From Streptomyces sp. NBC_01460 (lineage in GTDB: Bacteria; Actinomycetota; Actinomycetes; Streptomycetales; Streptomycetaceae), in contig NZ_CP109473.1 of NCBI RefSeq assembly GCF_036227405.1, positions 1,922,001 through 1,986,000 of the forward strand: a DNA stretch of 64,000 bases, given 5' to 3'. Positions 1-8,400 of the stretch are shown here, piece after piece; position 1 is the first letter of the stretch; each line of letters begins with the position of its first letter. The position numbers were made by a program, and so were the translations under genes. The notes beneath the pieces were generated by a model, which was given only the letters and a program-made list of their open reading frames with translations, was not told where the DNA came from and did not search any database.

Positions 1-847
1 CGAGCCCGGTGGCATGGGCGTACACGGGGTCCACTCCCACCTCGGCCAGCAGCTCCAGGGACTGCTCGGCCCCGTGGTAGGCGAGGAACGCCACCGGCTC
101 GTCGAAGCGCCGGGCGTCGACGGCGAGCTTCTCGACCGGCCCGTACGTGCTGTTCCAGCGGTCCTCGGCCGCGACCCAGCCCGCGTAGAGCGCCGGCAGG
201 GTCTCCTGCGCCTCCTCCGTCACGGTCAGGAACGACGCGCCCCGGGGGCACATCAGGAACTTGTACCCGCCGGTGACCGTGTAGTCGTACGCCCCGGCGT
301 CCAGCGGGAGCCATCCGGCCGACTGGCTGGCGTCGAACATCGTGCGGGCCCCGTGCGCCGCCGCGGCGGCGCGGACCGCGTCCGCGTCGGCGACCCGGCC
401 GTCGGCCGACTGCACGGCCGAGAAGGCGACGAGCGCGGTCCCGGGCCGCACGGAGTCGGCCAGCTCGGCCAGCGGGACGTAGCGCATCCTGAGATCACCG
501 CGGACGGCGAAGGGGCTGACGACGGAGCTGAACTCCCCCGTGGGCGCCAGGACTTCGGCGCCCGGCGGGAGGGACGCCGCGACGATCCCCACATGGGCGG
601 CGACGGAACCCCCCACGGACACCCGGGCCGGTGCGACTCCCGCGATCCGGGCGAAGCCCGCGCGGGCGGCGTCCACCGAGTCGAAGCTGCCCACGCCGCC
701 CCGGATGCCCACGGCGCTGTCGCCGGCCAGCTTCTGGACGGCCTCGATCGCGCGACGGGGCAGCAGCCCGCACGTCGAGGTGTTGAGGTAGGTGGATTCC
801 GATGCGAATTCGGTGGCCCTGACCTGGTCGATCGCAGAATTCTCCAT
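1..847 (-). CDS. PLP-dependent class V aminotransferase (C-terminus beyond window)
   Basis: An aspartate-aminotransferase-fold enzyme of the class V / cysteine-desulfurase-like group. Reading from the ATG at 847, the 282 visible residues contain the PLP pyridine-binding Asp in FDASQSAG (about D172) and the Schiff-base Lys in GGYKFL (about K196), with the N-terminal YLNTSTCGLLP segment that opens many such enzymes. The frame is open to the window edge, so the C-terminal small domain is missing only because of the cut. Substrate unknown; class V members act as transaminases, desulfurases or kynureninase-like lyases, and nothing nearby decides between them. Transcribed away from the DsbA-like gene, 90 bp separating the two. 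Confidence 0.85.
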   Translation of the reverse strand, partial: MENSAIDQVRATEFASESTYLNTSTCGLLPRRAIEAVQKLAGDSAVGIRGGVGSFDSVDAARAGFARIAGVAPARVSVGGSVAAHVGIVAASLPPGAEVLAPTGEFSSVVSPFAVRGDLRMRYVPLAELADSVRPGTALVAFSAVQSADGRVADADAVRAAAAAHGARTMFDASQSAGWLPLDAGAYDYTVTGGYKFLMCPRGASFLTVTEEAQETLPALYAGWVAAEDRWNSTYGPVEKLAVDARRFDEPVAFLAYHGAEQSLELLAEVGVDPVYAHATGL

Positions 848-937
848 GCGGGCCAGCCTGACGGCCGCTCAACTCCACGTCAATCACGCGAATCCGAGCG
901 GCACGCCCAAGACATCCTTATAGAGGCCGGTCCCGTC

Positions 938-1651
938 CTACCGGGGCACTTCGCAGGACCCGTCGGTGTCGCAGGCGGCGGCATCCCCGCCGACCTGGGT
1001 GAGCCCGGTGACCTCGCGGTCCTTCCACGCCTGCTCCAAGGCCTGCGCGAAGACCTCCGCGGGCTGACCGCCGGAGATGCCGTAGCGCCGGTCGAGCACG
1101 AAGAACGGCACGGCGTTGGCGCCCAGCTCGGCGGCCTCGCGCTCGTCGCCCCGCACGTCGTCGGCGTACGCCTCGGGATCGGCCAGCACCGCGCGCGCCT
1201 CGTCGGCGTCGAGCCCCGCCTCGACGGCCAGGTCGGCCAGCACCGCGTCGTCGAAGACCGAACGCTCCTCGGCGAAGTTCGCCCGGTAGACGCGGGTCAG
1301 CAGCTCGTCCTGGCGCCCGCGGGCCTTGGCGAGGTGGAGCAGCCGGTGGATGTCGAAGGTGTTGCCGTGATCGCGCCCCTCGGTGCGGTAGCCGAGCCCC
1401 TCGGCCTGCGCGTTCGCGGCGACGTTCGCCTCCATGCCCCGGGCCTCCTCGGGGGTGCGCCCGTACTTCTGCGCCAGCATGTCGACGACCTGCTCGGTGT
1501 CACCCTTGGCACGGCCGGGGTCGAGCTCGAAGGAGCGGTGGACGACCTCGACCTCGTCACGGTGGGCGAATCCGGCGAGCCCCTTCTCGAAGCGGGCCTT
1601 TCCGACATAGCACCACGGGCAGGCGATGTCGCTCCATATCTCGACGCGCAT
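938..1651 (-). CDS. DsbA-family (FrnE-like) thiol oxidoreductase
   Basis: A 237-residue thioredoxin-fold protein of the FrnE/2-hydroxychromene-2-carboxylate isomerase branch of the DsbA family. It opens with MRVEIWSDIACPWC, where C11 and C14 form the CPWC redox site at the first helix. The C-terminal GANAVPFFVLDRRYGISGG holds the family's cis-Pro loop and GG-QP turn, with the helical insertion between. There is no signal peptide, so it acts in the cytoplasm, as is usual for this branch. Such proteins oxidise or isomerise thiols; FrnE takes part in polyketide (frenolicin) biosynthesis, but no such cluster is seen here. Length is typical. Confidence 0.9.
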   Translation of the reverse strand: MRVEIWSDIACPWCYVGKARFEKGLAGFAHRDEVEVVHRSFELDPGRAKGDTEQVVDMLAQKYGRTPEEARGMEANVAANAQAEGLGYRTEGRDHGNTFDIHRLLHLAKARGRQDELLTRVYRANFAEERSVFDDAVLADLAVEAGLDADEARAVLADPEAYADDVRGDEREAAELGANAVPFFVLDRRYGISGGQPAEVFAQALEQAWKDREVTGLTQVGGDAAACDTDGSCEVPR

Positions 1652-1821
1652 GACTCTTCTACTCTCCAGCTCTGCAGTACCGGTGCGGAGGGGGCCTCCG
1701 CCGCCGGTTCAACGCGGTGCCCGACCAGGTGATTCCCGGTGGTCCCCCGGCCCGCGTCACACGTGGGCGCGCGGGCGGGCAGGGGCGGATCCGGTCACGG
1801 CCGCCACTCTGCTGATGTTCC

Positions 1822-1947
1822 TTCGGCGCTCTCGTCGCGAACGGCTTCCACACAGGGCTCCGGGCGAGCCTGGTGATCAGCGCGGTCCTGCTGACCGTGA
1901 CCACGCTGGCGACGGCCCGTCCGGGGAGAGGTACTCCCACCGCGTGA
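1822..1947 (+). pseudogene. C-terminal remnant of an MFS-type transporter
   Basis: Forty-one codons ending in TGA read FGALVANGFHTGLRASL followed by a hydrophobic stretch and a short Arg/Pro tail. This matches the last loop and final membrane helix of drug:H+ antiporter (MFS) proteins. No start codon or upstream helices exist in this frame: the frame is only locally sensible and the preceding sequence belongs to no recognisable transporter. It fills most of the gap between the DsbA-like and GNAT genes. Inference: the tail of a deleted efflux gene. A chance open frame is the alternative. Confidence 0.45.
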
Positions 1948-1973
1948 GGGCGTCGGGCCGTGGGGCCCCGGAC

Positions 1974-2735
1974 TCACCGGGCCGGGAGGTGTGCCGCTCC
2001 GAAGCGGTGCTTGGCCATGCCGAGGCGTTCGTACGTGGCTATGGCCGGTGCGTTGGTGGTGAGCACCATGAGCGCGGCGCGGCCGTGGCGGTGGACGAGG
2101 GCGTCCAGGACGAAGCCGGACACGGCCCGGGCGAGCCCGCGGCCGCGGGCGGAGGGGTGGGTGACCACCCCTCCCATGAACCCGCACCCGGCCGCGGACC
2201 ACGCGTCCGCCGCGACCGCCGGCGGCTCCGCCCCGGTACTGCCGTCCACCTCACCGACGACCCCGGCCCAGCGGCCCACGCCCGCGCGGCCCGGCTGCGC
2301 GTAGGAGTCGGGGAAGAAACGGTCGAAGAGCGGCCTCGCCTCCGTCTCCTCGCGGGCGTCCAGCCACCGCACGCCGTCAGGGGCGGCACCGGGAGGGGAC
2401 GTGGTCTCCATCCAGAAGAACTCGTGGACCGGCACGAGACCGGGGACCTGCCGCACGAGCGCACCGATCAACGCTGCCTCCCCCAGGAGCCGGTAGGACG
2501 CGCCGACCTCCTCCAGGACCCGTCGCACCAGTACGACCGCGTCGGCACTGTCACCGTGGACCGCGAGCCGGTCCTGCTGCCGGCTCGGGCCGGCCACCGC
2601 CACCGCCGCGCCGTGGCGCCAGGCCCGTACCTCAGGCCCCAGGCTCTCACCCCCCTGCCCCTGGGCGGTCCAGATCAGCTGCCCGTGGCCGGCCGCGGTC
2701 CGCTCGATGTCACTGAGCCGTGCGAGTTCCTCCAT
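1974..2735 (-). CDS. GNAT-family N-acetyltransferase
   Basis: 253 residues. The C-terminal half carries the GNAT acetyl-CoA-binding motif: GGVVTHPSARGRGLARAV (motif A, R/Q-x-x-G-x-G/A at GRGLA) followed by LMVLTTNAPAIATYERLG (motif B, ending in the Y-x-x-x-G helix). The N-terminal half is divergent, as in fusion-type GNATs where one lobe lost activity. Substrate unknown. The start is ATG with no nearby coupled gene; it diverges from the DinB gene, whose start lies about 95 bp away, so the two may share a bidirectional promoter region. Confidence 0.85.
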   Translation of the reverse strand: MEELARLSDIERTAAGHGQLIWTAQGQGGESLGPEVRAWRHGAAVAVAGPSRQQDRLAVHGDSADAVVLVRRVLEEVGASYRLLGEAALIGALVRQVPGLVPVHEFFWMETTSPPGAAPDGVRWLDAREETEARPLFDRFFPDSYAQPGRAGVGRWAGVVGEVDGSTGAEPPAVAADAWSAAGCGFMGGVVTHPSARGRGLARAVSGFVLDALVHRHGRAALMVLTTNAPAIATYERLGMAKHRFGAAHLPAR

Positions 2736-2830
2736 GCGACGTGCTTACCAGGTGTTCCTGGCGCCCCGCCGCGAAGATCCCGCTCCGGTCCGTCGGTGAC
2801 CCGGAGCCGTACAGGTCGGATTCCGACCTG

Positions 2831-3346
2831 ATGGATCCCTACGCTCTCCCCATGACACCGGAGAACGAAGGCATCCTGCGGGCCCTGCGCGAGGCGCGGA
2901 AGCTCCTCCTCATCACCGTGCAGGGCGCCACCGACGCCCAGCTCACCGAGCGGTCCACGGTGAGCGAGCTGACCCTGGGCGGCATCCTGAACCACCTCAC
3001 GCAGGGCGAGCGGGTCTGGACGCACATCCTCACCGACACCACCGGCAGCGTCCCGGACGGCATGTGGGACATGGGCCAGTACAAGGCGCCGGAGGGCGTC
3101 ACGCTCACGGCGCTGCGGGCCGCGTACGAGGAGGCCGCCCGCGCCACCGACGCCACCGTCGCGACGGCGGACCTCGACGCGGAGGTCCCGCTCCCCGAGG
3201 CCCCCTGGGAGCCCGGCGTGGTGCACCGCCGGCCCGGACGCAGGATCCTGCTGCACCTCCTCCAGGAGACGGCCCAGCACACCGGGCACGCGGACATCGT
3301 CCGGGAGGCGATCGACGGCGCGAACAGCACGGCGCTGCGAGGCTAG
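2831..3346 (+). CDS. DinB / DUF664 family protein
   Basis: 171 residues from the ATG at 2831 (MDPYALPMTPENEG); the ATG at 2852 is also possible, and longer upstream readings lack family similarity. Four-helix DinB-superfamily protein. It has the characteristic LGGILNHLTQGERVW segment with a metal-binding-type His (about residue 56) and the C-terminal LLHLLQETAQHTGHADIVREAIDG with the two other family His residues (TAQHTGHAD). Many actinobacterial members are mycothiol-dependent S-transferases; whether this one is cannot be told. Cytoplasmic. Followed after 52 bp by the GyrI-like gene on the same strand, possibly co-transcribed. Confidence 0.88.
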   Translation: MDPYALPMTPENEGILRALREARKLLLITVQGATDAQLTERSTVSELTLGGILNHLTQGERVWTHILTDTTGSVPDGMWDMGQYKAPEGVTLTALRAAYEEAARATDATVATADLDAEVPLPEAPWEPGVVHRRPGRRILLHLLQETAQHTGHADIVREAIDGANSTALRG

Positions 3347-3398
3347 GCCTCCGGTCCCGCAGCAGGCCGCCGGCCGCCACCCCGAAGGAGTACGGGCC

Positions 3399-4022
3399 AT
3401 GCCCCCCTACGACGTCAAACGCGAACTCAGGCAGTGCTACGCGCCGAGGAACACCGGCTGGGAACTGGTCGACGTACCCGCCCAGCAGTTCATCGCCGTG
3501 GACGGCCGGGGCGACCCCAACACGAGCGACGCCTACGCACGCGCCGTCGAGGCGCTCTACTCCGTCGCCTACACCCTCAAGTTCACCGGCCGACGCACCG
3601 GTGACCCGGACTTCGTCGTCGGACCGCTCGAAGGGCTGTGGTGGTCCGACCGCATGGAGGTCTTCACCTCCCGCGACAAGGACGCATGGCAGTGGCGCAT
3701 GCTCATCAGCCGGCCCGACTGGATCACGGAAGCCCTCGTCGACGAAGCCAAGGAGACCGCGCTGGCGAAGAAGGGCCTCCCCGCGATCGCCGACATCCGC
3801 CACGAGACCCTGCACGAGGGACCCAGTGCCCAGCTCCTGCACGTCGGGCCCTACGACGACGAGGGCCCCGTGCTCGCCGCGCTCCACGACGAGTACCTCG
3901 CCGCCAACGGCCTGCGGATGACCGGGCTCCACCACGAGGTCTACCTCAGCGATCCGCGCCGGACCGAGCCGGCGAGACTCCGGACCGTCCTCCGGCAGCC
4001 GGTGCGGAGCGCGGTCCGATGA
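3399..4022 (+). CDS. GyrI-like small-molecule-binding domain protein
   Basis: 207 residues. The region after GWELVDVPAQQFIAVDGRG through LLHVGPYDDEGPVLAALH to HHEVYLSDPRRTEP has the pattern of SOUL/GyrI-like domains: a glyoxal-like beta-strand run, then H-x-G-P-Y-D near the middle and E-V-Y-L-S-D at the end. These domains bind small hydrophobic or cationic compounds and often sit in AraC or MerR regulators, but no DNA-binding domain is present here, so this is a free-standing sensor or hydrolase-like member. A GAAGGAG-type ribosome site (3383-3389) precedes the ATG. Confidence 0.85.
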   Translation: MPPYDVKRELRQCYAPRNTGWELVDVPAQQFIAVDGRGDPNTSDAYARAVEALYSVAYTLKFTGRRTGDPDFVVGPLEGLWWSDRMEVFTSRDKDAWQWRMLISRPDWITEALVDEAKETALAKKGLPAIADIRHETLHEGPSAQLLHVGPYDDEGPVLAALHDEYLAANGLRMTGLHHEVYLSDPRRTEPARLRTVLRQPVRSAVR

Positions 4023-4203
4023 GGACGGACCGGCGCCACGCGGCGTACGCGGTGTGCTGCTCGTCCCCGCACCGGCACAGGTGCCTGCTGGTCACGAGGC
4101 CGACAGCTGCCCGCAAACCGCGTGACTCTGCGATCGCCCTGCCGGTATCGTCCGGCCTCCGGGTCCGCCGTGCCGGGCGGCCCACCATCGGAGAGCGACG
4201 CAC

Positions 4204-4557
4204 ATGACCGGCCGACAAGAGACGACGACCCTGTGGCGCCCCACCGGCCCCGTGGAACTGGATCTGCTCCGGGAGCTGGACTGGCGCGCCTGGCCTCCCC
4301 GCCTGCCGGAGCAGCCGATCTTCTACCCGGTCCTCAACGAGGACTACGCGGTGAGGATCGCCCGCGACTGGAACGTGAAGCACGACGGCGCCGGCTTCGT
4401 CACCCGCTTCGAGGTCGAGTCGCAGTTCGTGAGCCGGTATCCCGTCCAGCAGGCCGGTGGGCGGACCATCCTCGAACTCTGGGTCCCGGCCGAGGAACTG
4501 GACGACTTCAACGCCCACATCGTCGGCAGGATCCAGGTGGTCCACGAGTTCCGCTGA
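4204..4557 (+). CDS. Conserved hypothetical protein (crystallin J1-type label)
   Basis: 117 residues, soluble, no signal peptide. The sequence TLWRPTGPVELDLL...WPPRLPEQPIFYPVLNE...ARDWNVK...FVTRFEVES...ELWVPAEELDDFNAHIVG resembles small actinobacterial proteins often carrying an uninformative 'ADP-ribosylation/crystallin J1' label. No catalytic motif is visible. It stands alone between the GyrI-like gene and the decayed ATP-binding gene. Function not known. Confidence 0.75.
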   Translation: MTGRQETTTLWRPTGPVELDLLRELDWRAWPPRLPEQPIFYPVLNEDYAVRIARDWNVKHDGAGFVTRFEVESQFVSRYPVQQAGGRTILELWVPAEELDDFNAHIVGRIQVVHEFR

Positions 4558-4591
4558 GGCGGGAAGGTTCCCCGAAGGGGCGCCCTCCGCC

Positions 4592-4792
4592 TCAGCCCTG
4601 CTCCCCGCCCCCGCGCTCCGGGGCGATCTCGGCCCACAGGGTCTTCCCGGACGGCGGGAACGGGCACACGCCCCAGTCCCTGGCGAACGCGTCCACGAAG
4701 GCCATCCCGAAGCGGCCCGCCCGCCACCTGGAGGTGCAGAGCACGACCCGTCTGGTCACCGACGCATTCGCGGTCAGGCCCTCACCTGGCAC
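4592..4792 (-). pseudogene. Remnant of a RsbW/HATPase-type regulatory ATP-binding protein
   Basis: The last 40 or so codons before the TGA at 4592 read GRFGMAFVDAFARDWGVC and then PPSGKTLWAEI. This is the characteristic C-terminus (G-x-G-L/M-x-L-V-D, then W-G-V, then G-K-T-x-W-A-E) of the small anti-sigma-like ATP-binding proteins abundant in Streptomyces. The HATPase N box and most of the G1 region, normally about 100 residues upstream, are absent: the frame runs straight into the control region of the DUF397 gene. These genes usually stand divergent to an XRE regulator plus DUF397 pair, and the XRE gene is missing too. Inference: one deletion removed the XRE gene and the front of this gene. 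Confidence 0.5.
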
Positions 4793-4817
4793 TGACCGAG
4801 GAGTTGCCGGGAGAGCG

Positions 4818-5057
4818 ATGAGCACCCACCTCAGTGCGGCCGCCGAACTCAATTGGTCCACGGGCAGTCACAGCGCCGGCGACGGCGGCGAATGCGTCGA
4901 GGTCGCCACCACGGTCAGTGCCGTCCTCGTCCGCGACTCGAAGGACCTCAGCCGCCCCCACCTGGCCGTCACCCCCGCCCGATGGGCGCACCTCGTGCGG
5001 TACGCCGCCGGGACCTTACGCCCGCCCGCGTCGCAGGGCGCCCGTGATCACGTGTAG
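4818..5057 (+). CDS. DUF397 domain protein with a TTA codon
   Basis: 79 residues from ATG 4818, preceded by a GGGAGAG ribosome site. The body shows the DUF397 pattern: LNWSTGSHSAGDGGECVEVA, then VLVRDSKDLSRPHLAVTPARW and a short aromatic end. In Streptomyces these small proteins are normally coded behind an XRE (BldB/Scr1-type partner) regulator and act with it in developmental or antibiotic control. Here the XRE partner is missing. The Leu codon at 5016-5018 is TTA, which needs the bldA tRNA, so translation is expected mainly late in development. This is the only in-frame TTA noticed in the genes called here. Confidence 0.85.
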   Translation: MSTHLSAAAELNWSTGSHSAGDGGECVEVATTVSAVLVRDSKDLSRPHLAVTPARWAHLVRYAAGTLRPPASQGARDHV

Positions 5058-5487
5058 GCACCGTCACGCGTTTCTGGCCGAACCGTCAGGATCGGAGGGG
5101 CCCGTTCCCACTTCGGCCCGCGCGCGTCCATCCAGGTCGAGGGCTCGGCAGCGGCGTGCCGGTCGACGGTGAGGGCGTCACTTTCCAGCTGTGTCCAGCC
5201 GGTCGGACAACGGACCTTGCGTATGTTGCTCCTGCCGGAGGGGGCGCGAGTGACGCATGGGGTGGTTAAGGCTGGTGGGGCATGGCCGGGAAGGTGCGTT
5301 TCATCCCGTCGGTGCACCCTGACAGCGGCCTTGGACAAGGGTGTTCGGAGGGGTGAGCCCCAGCAGCCGTTCACCGGCGGCTGAGCACCCTCGCGTGGAA
5401 ACCGGCTTCTCCGCAGCACTCGTCACAGCCATCACCGACCGGTGGGCCGTGCCCCCGCACACACCGACTCGTCGAAGGGCTCATCCC
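5058..5487 (+). other. Non-coding stretch upstream of the large exoprotein
   Basis: About 430 bp between the DUF397 gene and the GTG start at 5488. Base composition is less GC-rich than the neighbouring genes and no open frame here resembles a known protein. The last bases hold the GAAGGG ribosome site of the next gene. I saw no convincing inverted repeat or promoter pair. Confidence 0.6.
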
Positions 5488-8400
5488 GTGCCATTGCTCA
5501 GACGTCCGGCGGGACGGCGCAGATCCGCCGGCCATGCCCGGACCACGGCCCACCTCATAGCCGTGTGTTCCCTCGCTCTGCTCGCCGGGACGCTCCCGGG
5601 CACCGCTCTGGCCGCCGGCTCCCCGCCGCCCGGTGCGGCGAACGGCTGGTCGGCGAAGACGTTCCGCGACGCCGCCGGTCAGGACGCACCCGACCGTGTT
5701 CCCGCCGCCGACCGCGAGAAGACCCTCGGGGCCGGGTACAAGGCCTCGAAGGACCGCGCGTGGACCACCTCCGGGGACGCCCGGGGATTCCACCTCATGG
5801 TGGCCGACGCCAAGGACGGCTACGCCTGGAAGACGGCCGCCACCCTGTCCGAGCCCGGATTCGAGGCGGATGCCTGGATCGGCAACGCCTGCGTGACCCG
5901 CTCCGGCAAGCGGGCGGCGGTCGCCTACGCGCCCCGCACCTTCACCAACAAGCCCGAGCTGATGGTCCGTGGTGCCTTCGCGGCGATCGTGGACCTGACG
6001 ACCGGCAAGGTCACCAAGCTGGCGAACACGGCCTCGCTGGCCTATTTCTCCCCAGGCTGCGGATCAGGCGAGAAGACGGTCTTCACACAGCTCACCACCG
6101 ACGGGGACAAGCAGTCCGGCACCCGGCTGATCAGCGTCGACGCCGCCAGTGGCAAGAGCGCCGCACCCCTGCACCTGGACGGCCAGGTCACGTCCGCCGT
6201 CCCCACCGGGCAGGGCATCGTCGCCGCCCACGGCAAGCGGCTGGTCCGTATCGGCGCCGACGGCGGTGAGAAGGAGATCGCCCGCACCCGTACGGTTCCC
6301 TTCCAGCTCCGCCCGGACCGGTCCGGCGGTGTCACGTTCATCGAGCGCCTTCCCGTCGCGGCCGGCGGCAAGAGTTCCGACGCGGCCGTCGAGAGCGCGG
6401 CCCGCCGGGTCAGTGCCACGCAGATCGGCCGGGGCGGGGCGACCCCCGCCACGCTGGCGCGGGGCCCGCTCACCGACTGGGACCTGTCCGCCGCCGCCGA
6501 CGGCACGGTGTACGTCACGGGGAAGGCCAGGACCCGGGGCACGCTGCCGGACAGCGTGAAGAACCCCGGCACGCTGGCCAAGGACGACCGCATCTCCACC
6601 CTGTCCGACGCTGCCGTGGGCACCTCCTGGGTGCCCGACGCCGATTCCCCGGTCACCACCACGGGAACGAGCGACGAAGCACGGCCCGTGCGGACGCGGC
6701 TTCGCCTCCTGGACACGGGTGCCGAGGCCACTCTCGAAGCCCTGCCGGGCGGTACGCCCCTGGCGTCGGCGCAGATGGGAACGGGCGCCACCAGCTCACC
6801 GGCCCTGGCCGTCCGGTCCGGTACGGCGAAGTCCGGCGGTACGGCGAAGGTCGCCGCGGGCTCACCGTCCAACCCGGTGGAAGCCGAGCGGACGTGTGCC
6901 GTGCCCCGTAACGACCCGCGCAAGCAGGCGCTGCAGCCGACACCGCGCCAGGCGGAGTGGGCCGTGGACCAGGCGGTGATCGACGGTCTGTACATGTGGG
7001 TCAGCCGGCAGGCCAACTGGAACAACACCGGCATGTCCCCGTACACCCCGCAGACCCTCTTCCCGCTCCCCGTCCTCGCGGGGGACCCGAACGGGGTCGT
7101 CGACCGGGCGGACGAGTGGCACATCCCGGCGCAGATCCTGCTCGGTGTCACCGCGCAGGAGTCGAACATGTGGCAGGCCACCCGGACCGTGGTCCCGGGT
7201 GTCACCGGCAACTCCCTGATCGGCAACTTCTACGGGATCAAGTACTCCGCCGACGGCGACCAGGCCGATCCCTGGGCCGTCAACTGGGCCAAGGCCGACT
7301 GCGGCTACGGCATCACCCAGGTCACGGACGGCATGCGTCTGTCCGACACGACGCTGACGACCGCGCAGAAGGAGGCCGCGGCCCTCGACTACACGGCGAA
7401 CATCGCGTACGGGGCGAGCATCCTCGCCTCGAAGTGGAACGACACCAGGGCCGCCGGCATGACCGTCAACGGCGGCAAGCCGAAGTACATCGAGAACTGG
7501 TTCTTCGCGCTGTGGGCCTACAACTCCGGCTTCCACCCGCAGTCCCAGGCCGGGAGCAACGGCGGCAAGTGGGGTGTGGGCTGGACCAACAACCCCGCCA
7601 ACCCGCTGTGGAAGGAGAACCGCCTTCCGTTCCTGGAGAGCTCCAGCGGCGGTGACGACTACTCGCACGCGGCGACCCCGCAGTACTGGCCGTACCAGGA
7701 GAAGGTGATCGGCTGGGCCGCCCGCCCCATCTCGGCGATGTTCAAGCCGGGTGACATGCAGGCCGGTTACCGCGCCGCCTGGTGGAACAACAACGCGGCC
7801 CGCACGCGGGCGAAGCCGCCTAACATGATCTTCTGCACGGCGTCGAACGACTGCGACGACGACAAGATCCTCGACGGCTCGTCCAACCAGACCGGCAAGG
7901 GCCCGTGCCTGCTGCCCGGCGACCCGGACGAGACGAACCCGCTCTATCTCAAGTGCTGGTGGCACGAGTCGGTCAAGTGGAAGGACTGCGAGGCGGCCGC
8001 GGAGTGCGGCAACCCCGTGCACCGGTTCAACAACGCGGACTACCCGGAGCAGCCCGACGAGAACTCCTCGTACCCGCCGCGCTGTGCCTCCGCCTCCGGT
8101 AACCCGCCGTCGGGATCGCTGGTCATCGACGACGTCCCGAACGGAGTCACCCCGACAGGGCAGTCGGGCCATACGTGCGGTCAGGTGGCGTCCGCCGGCA
8201 CGTTCGCGTTCGACTTCGCCGAGTCCAACGGCACCTATCCCGGCAAGATCGACCTGCACCAGATCGGAGCCGGCTACGGCGACCACTTCTGGTTCACCCA
8301 CACCCGTAAGGCGACCGACACGGACGGCTCCCGGCTGCGGACGACCGGGACGTGGACCCTGGGCAAGAGCCTGAACCAGTGGTCCCGCATCATGGTCCAC

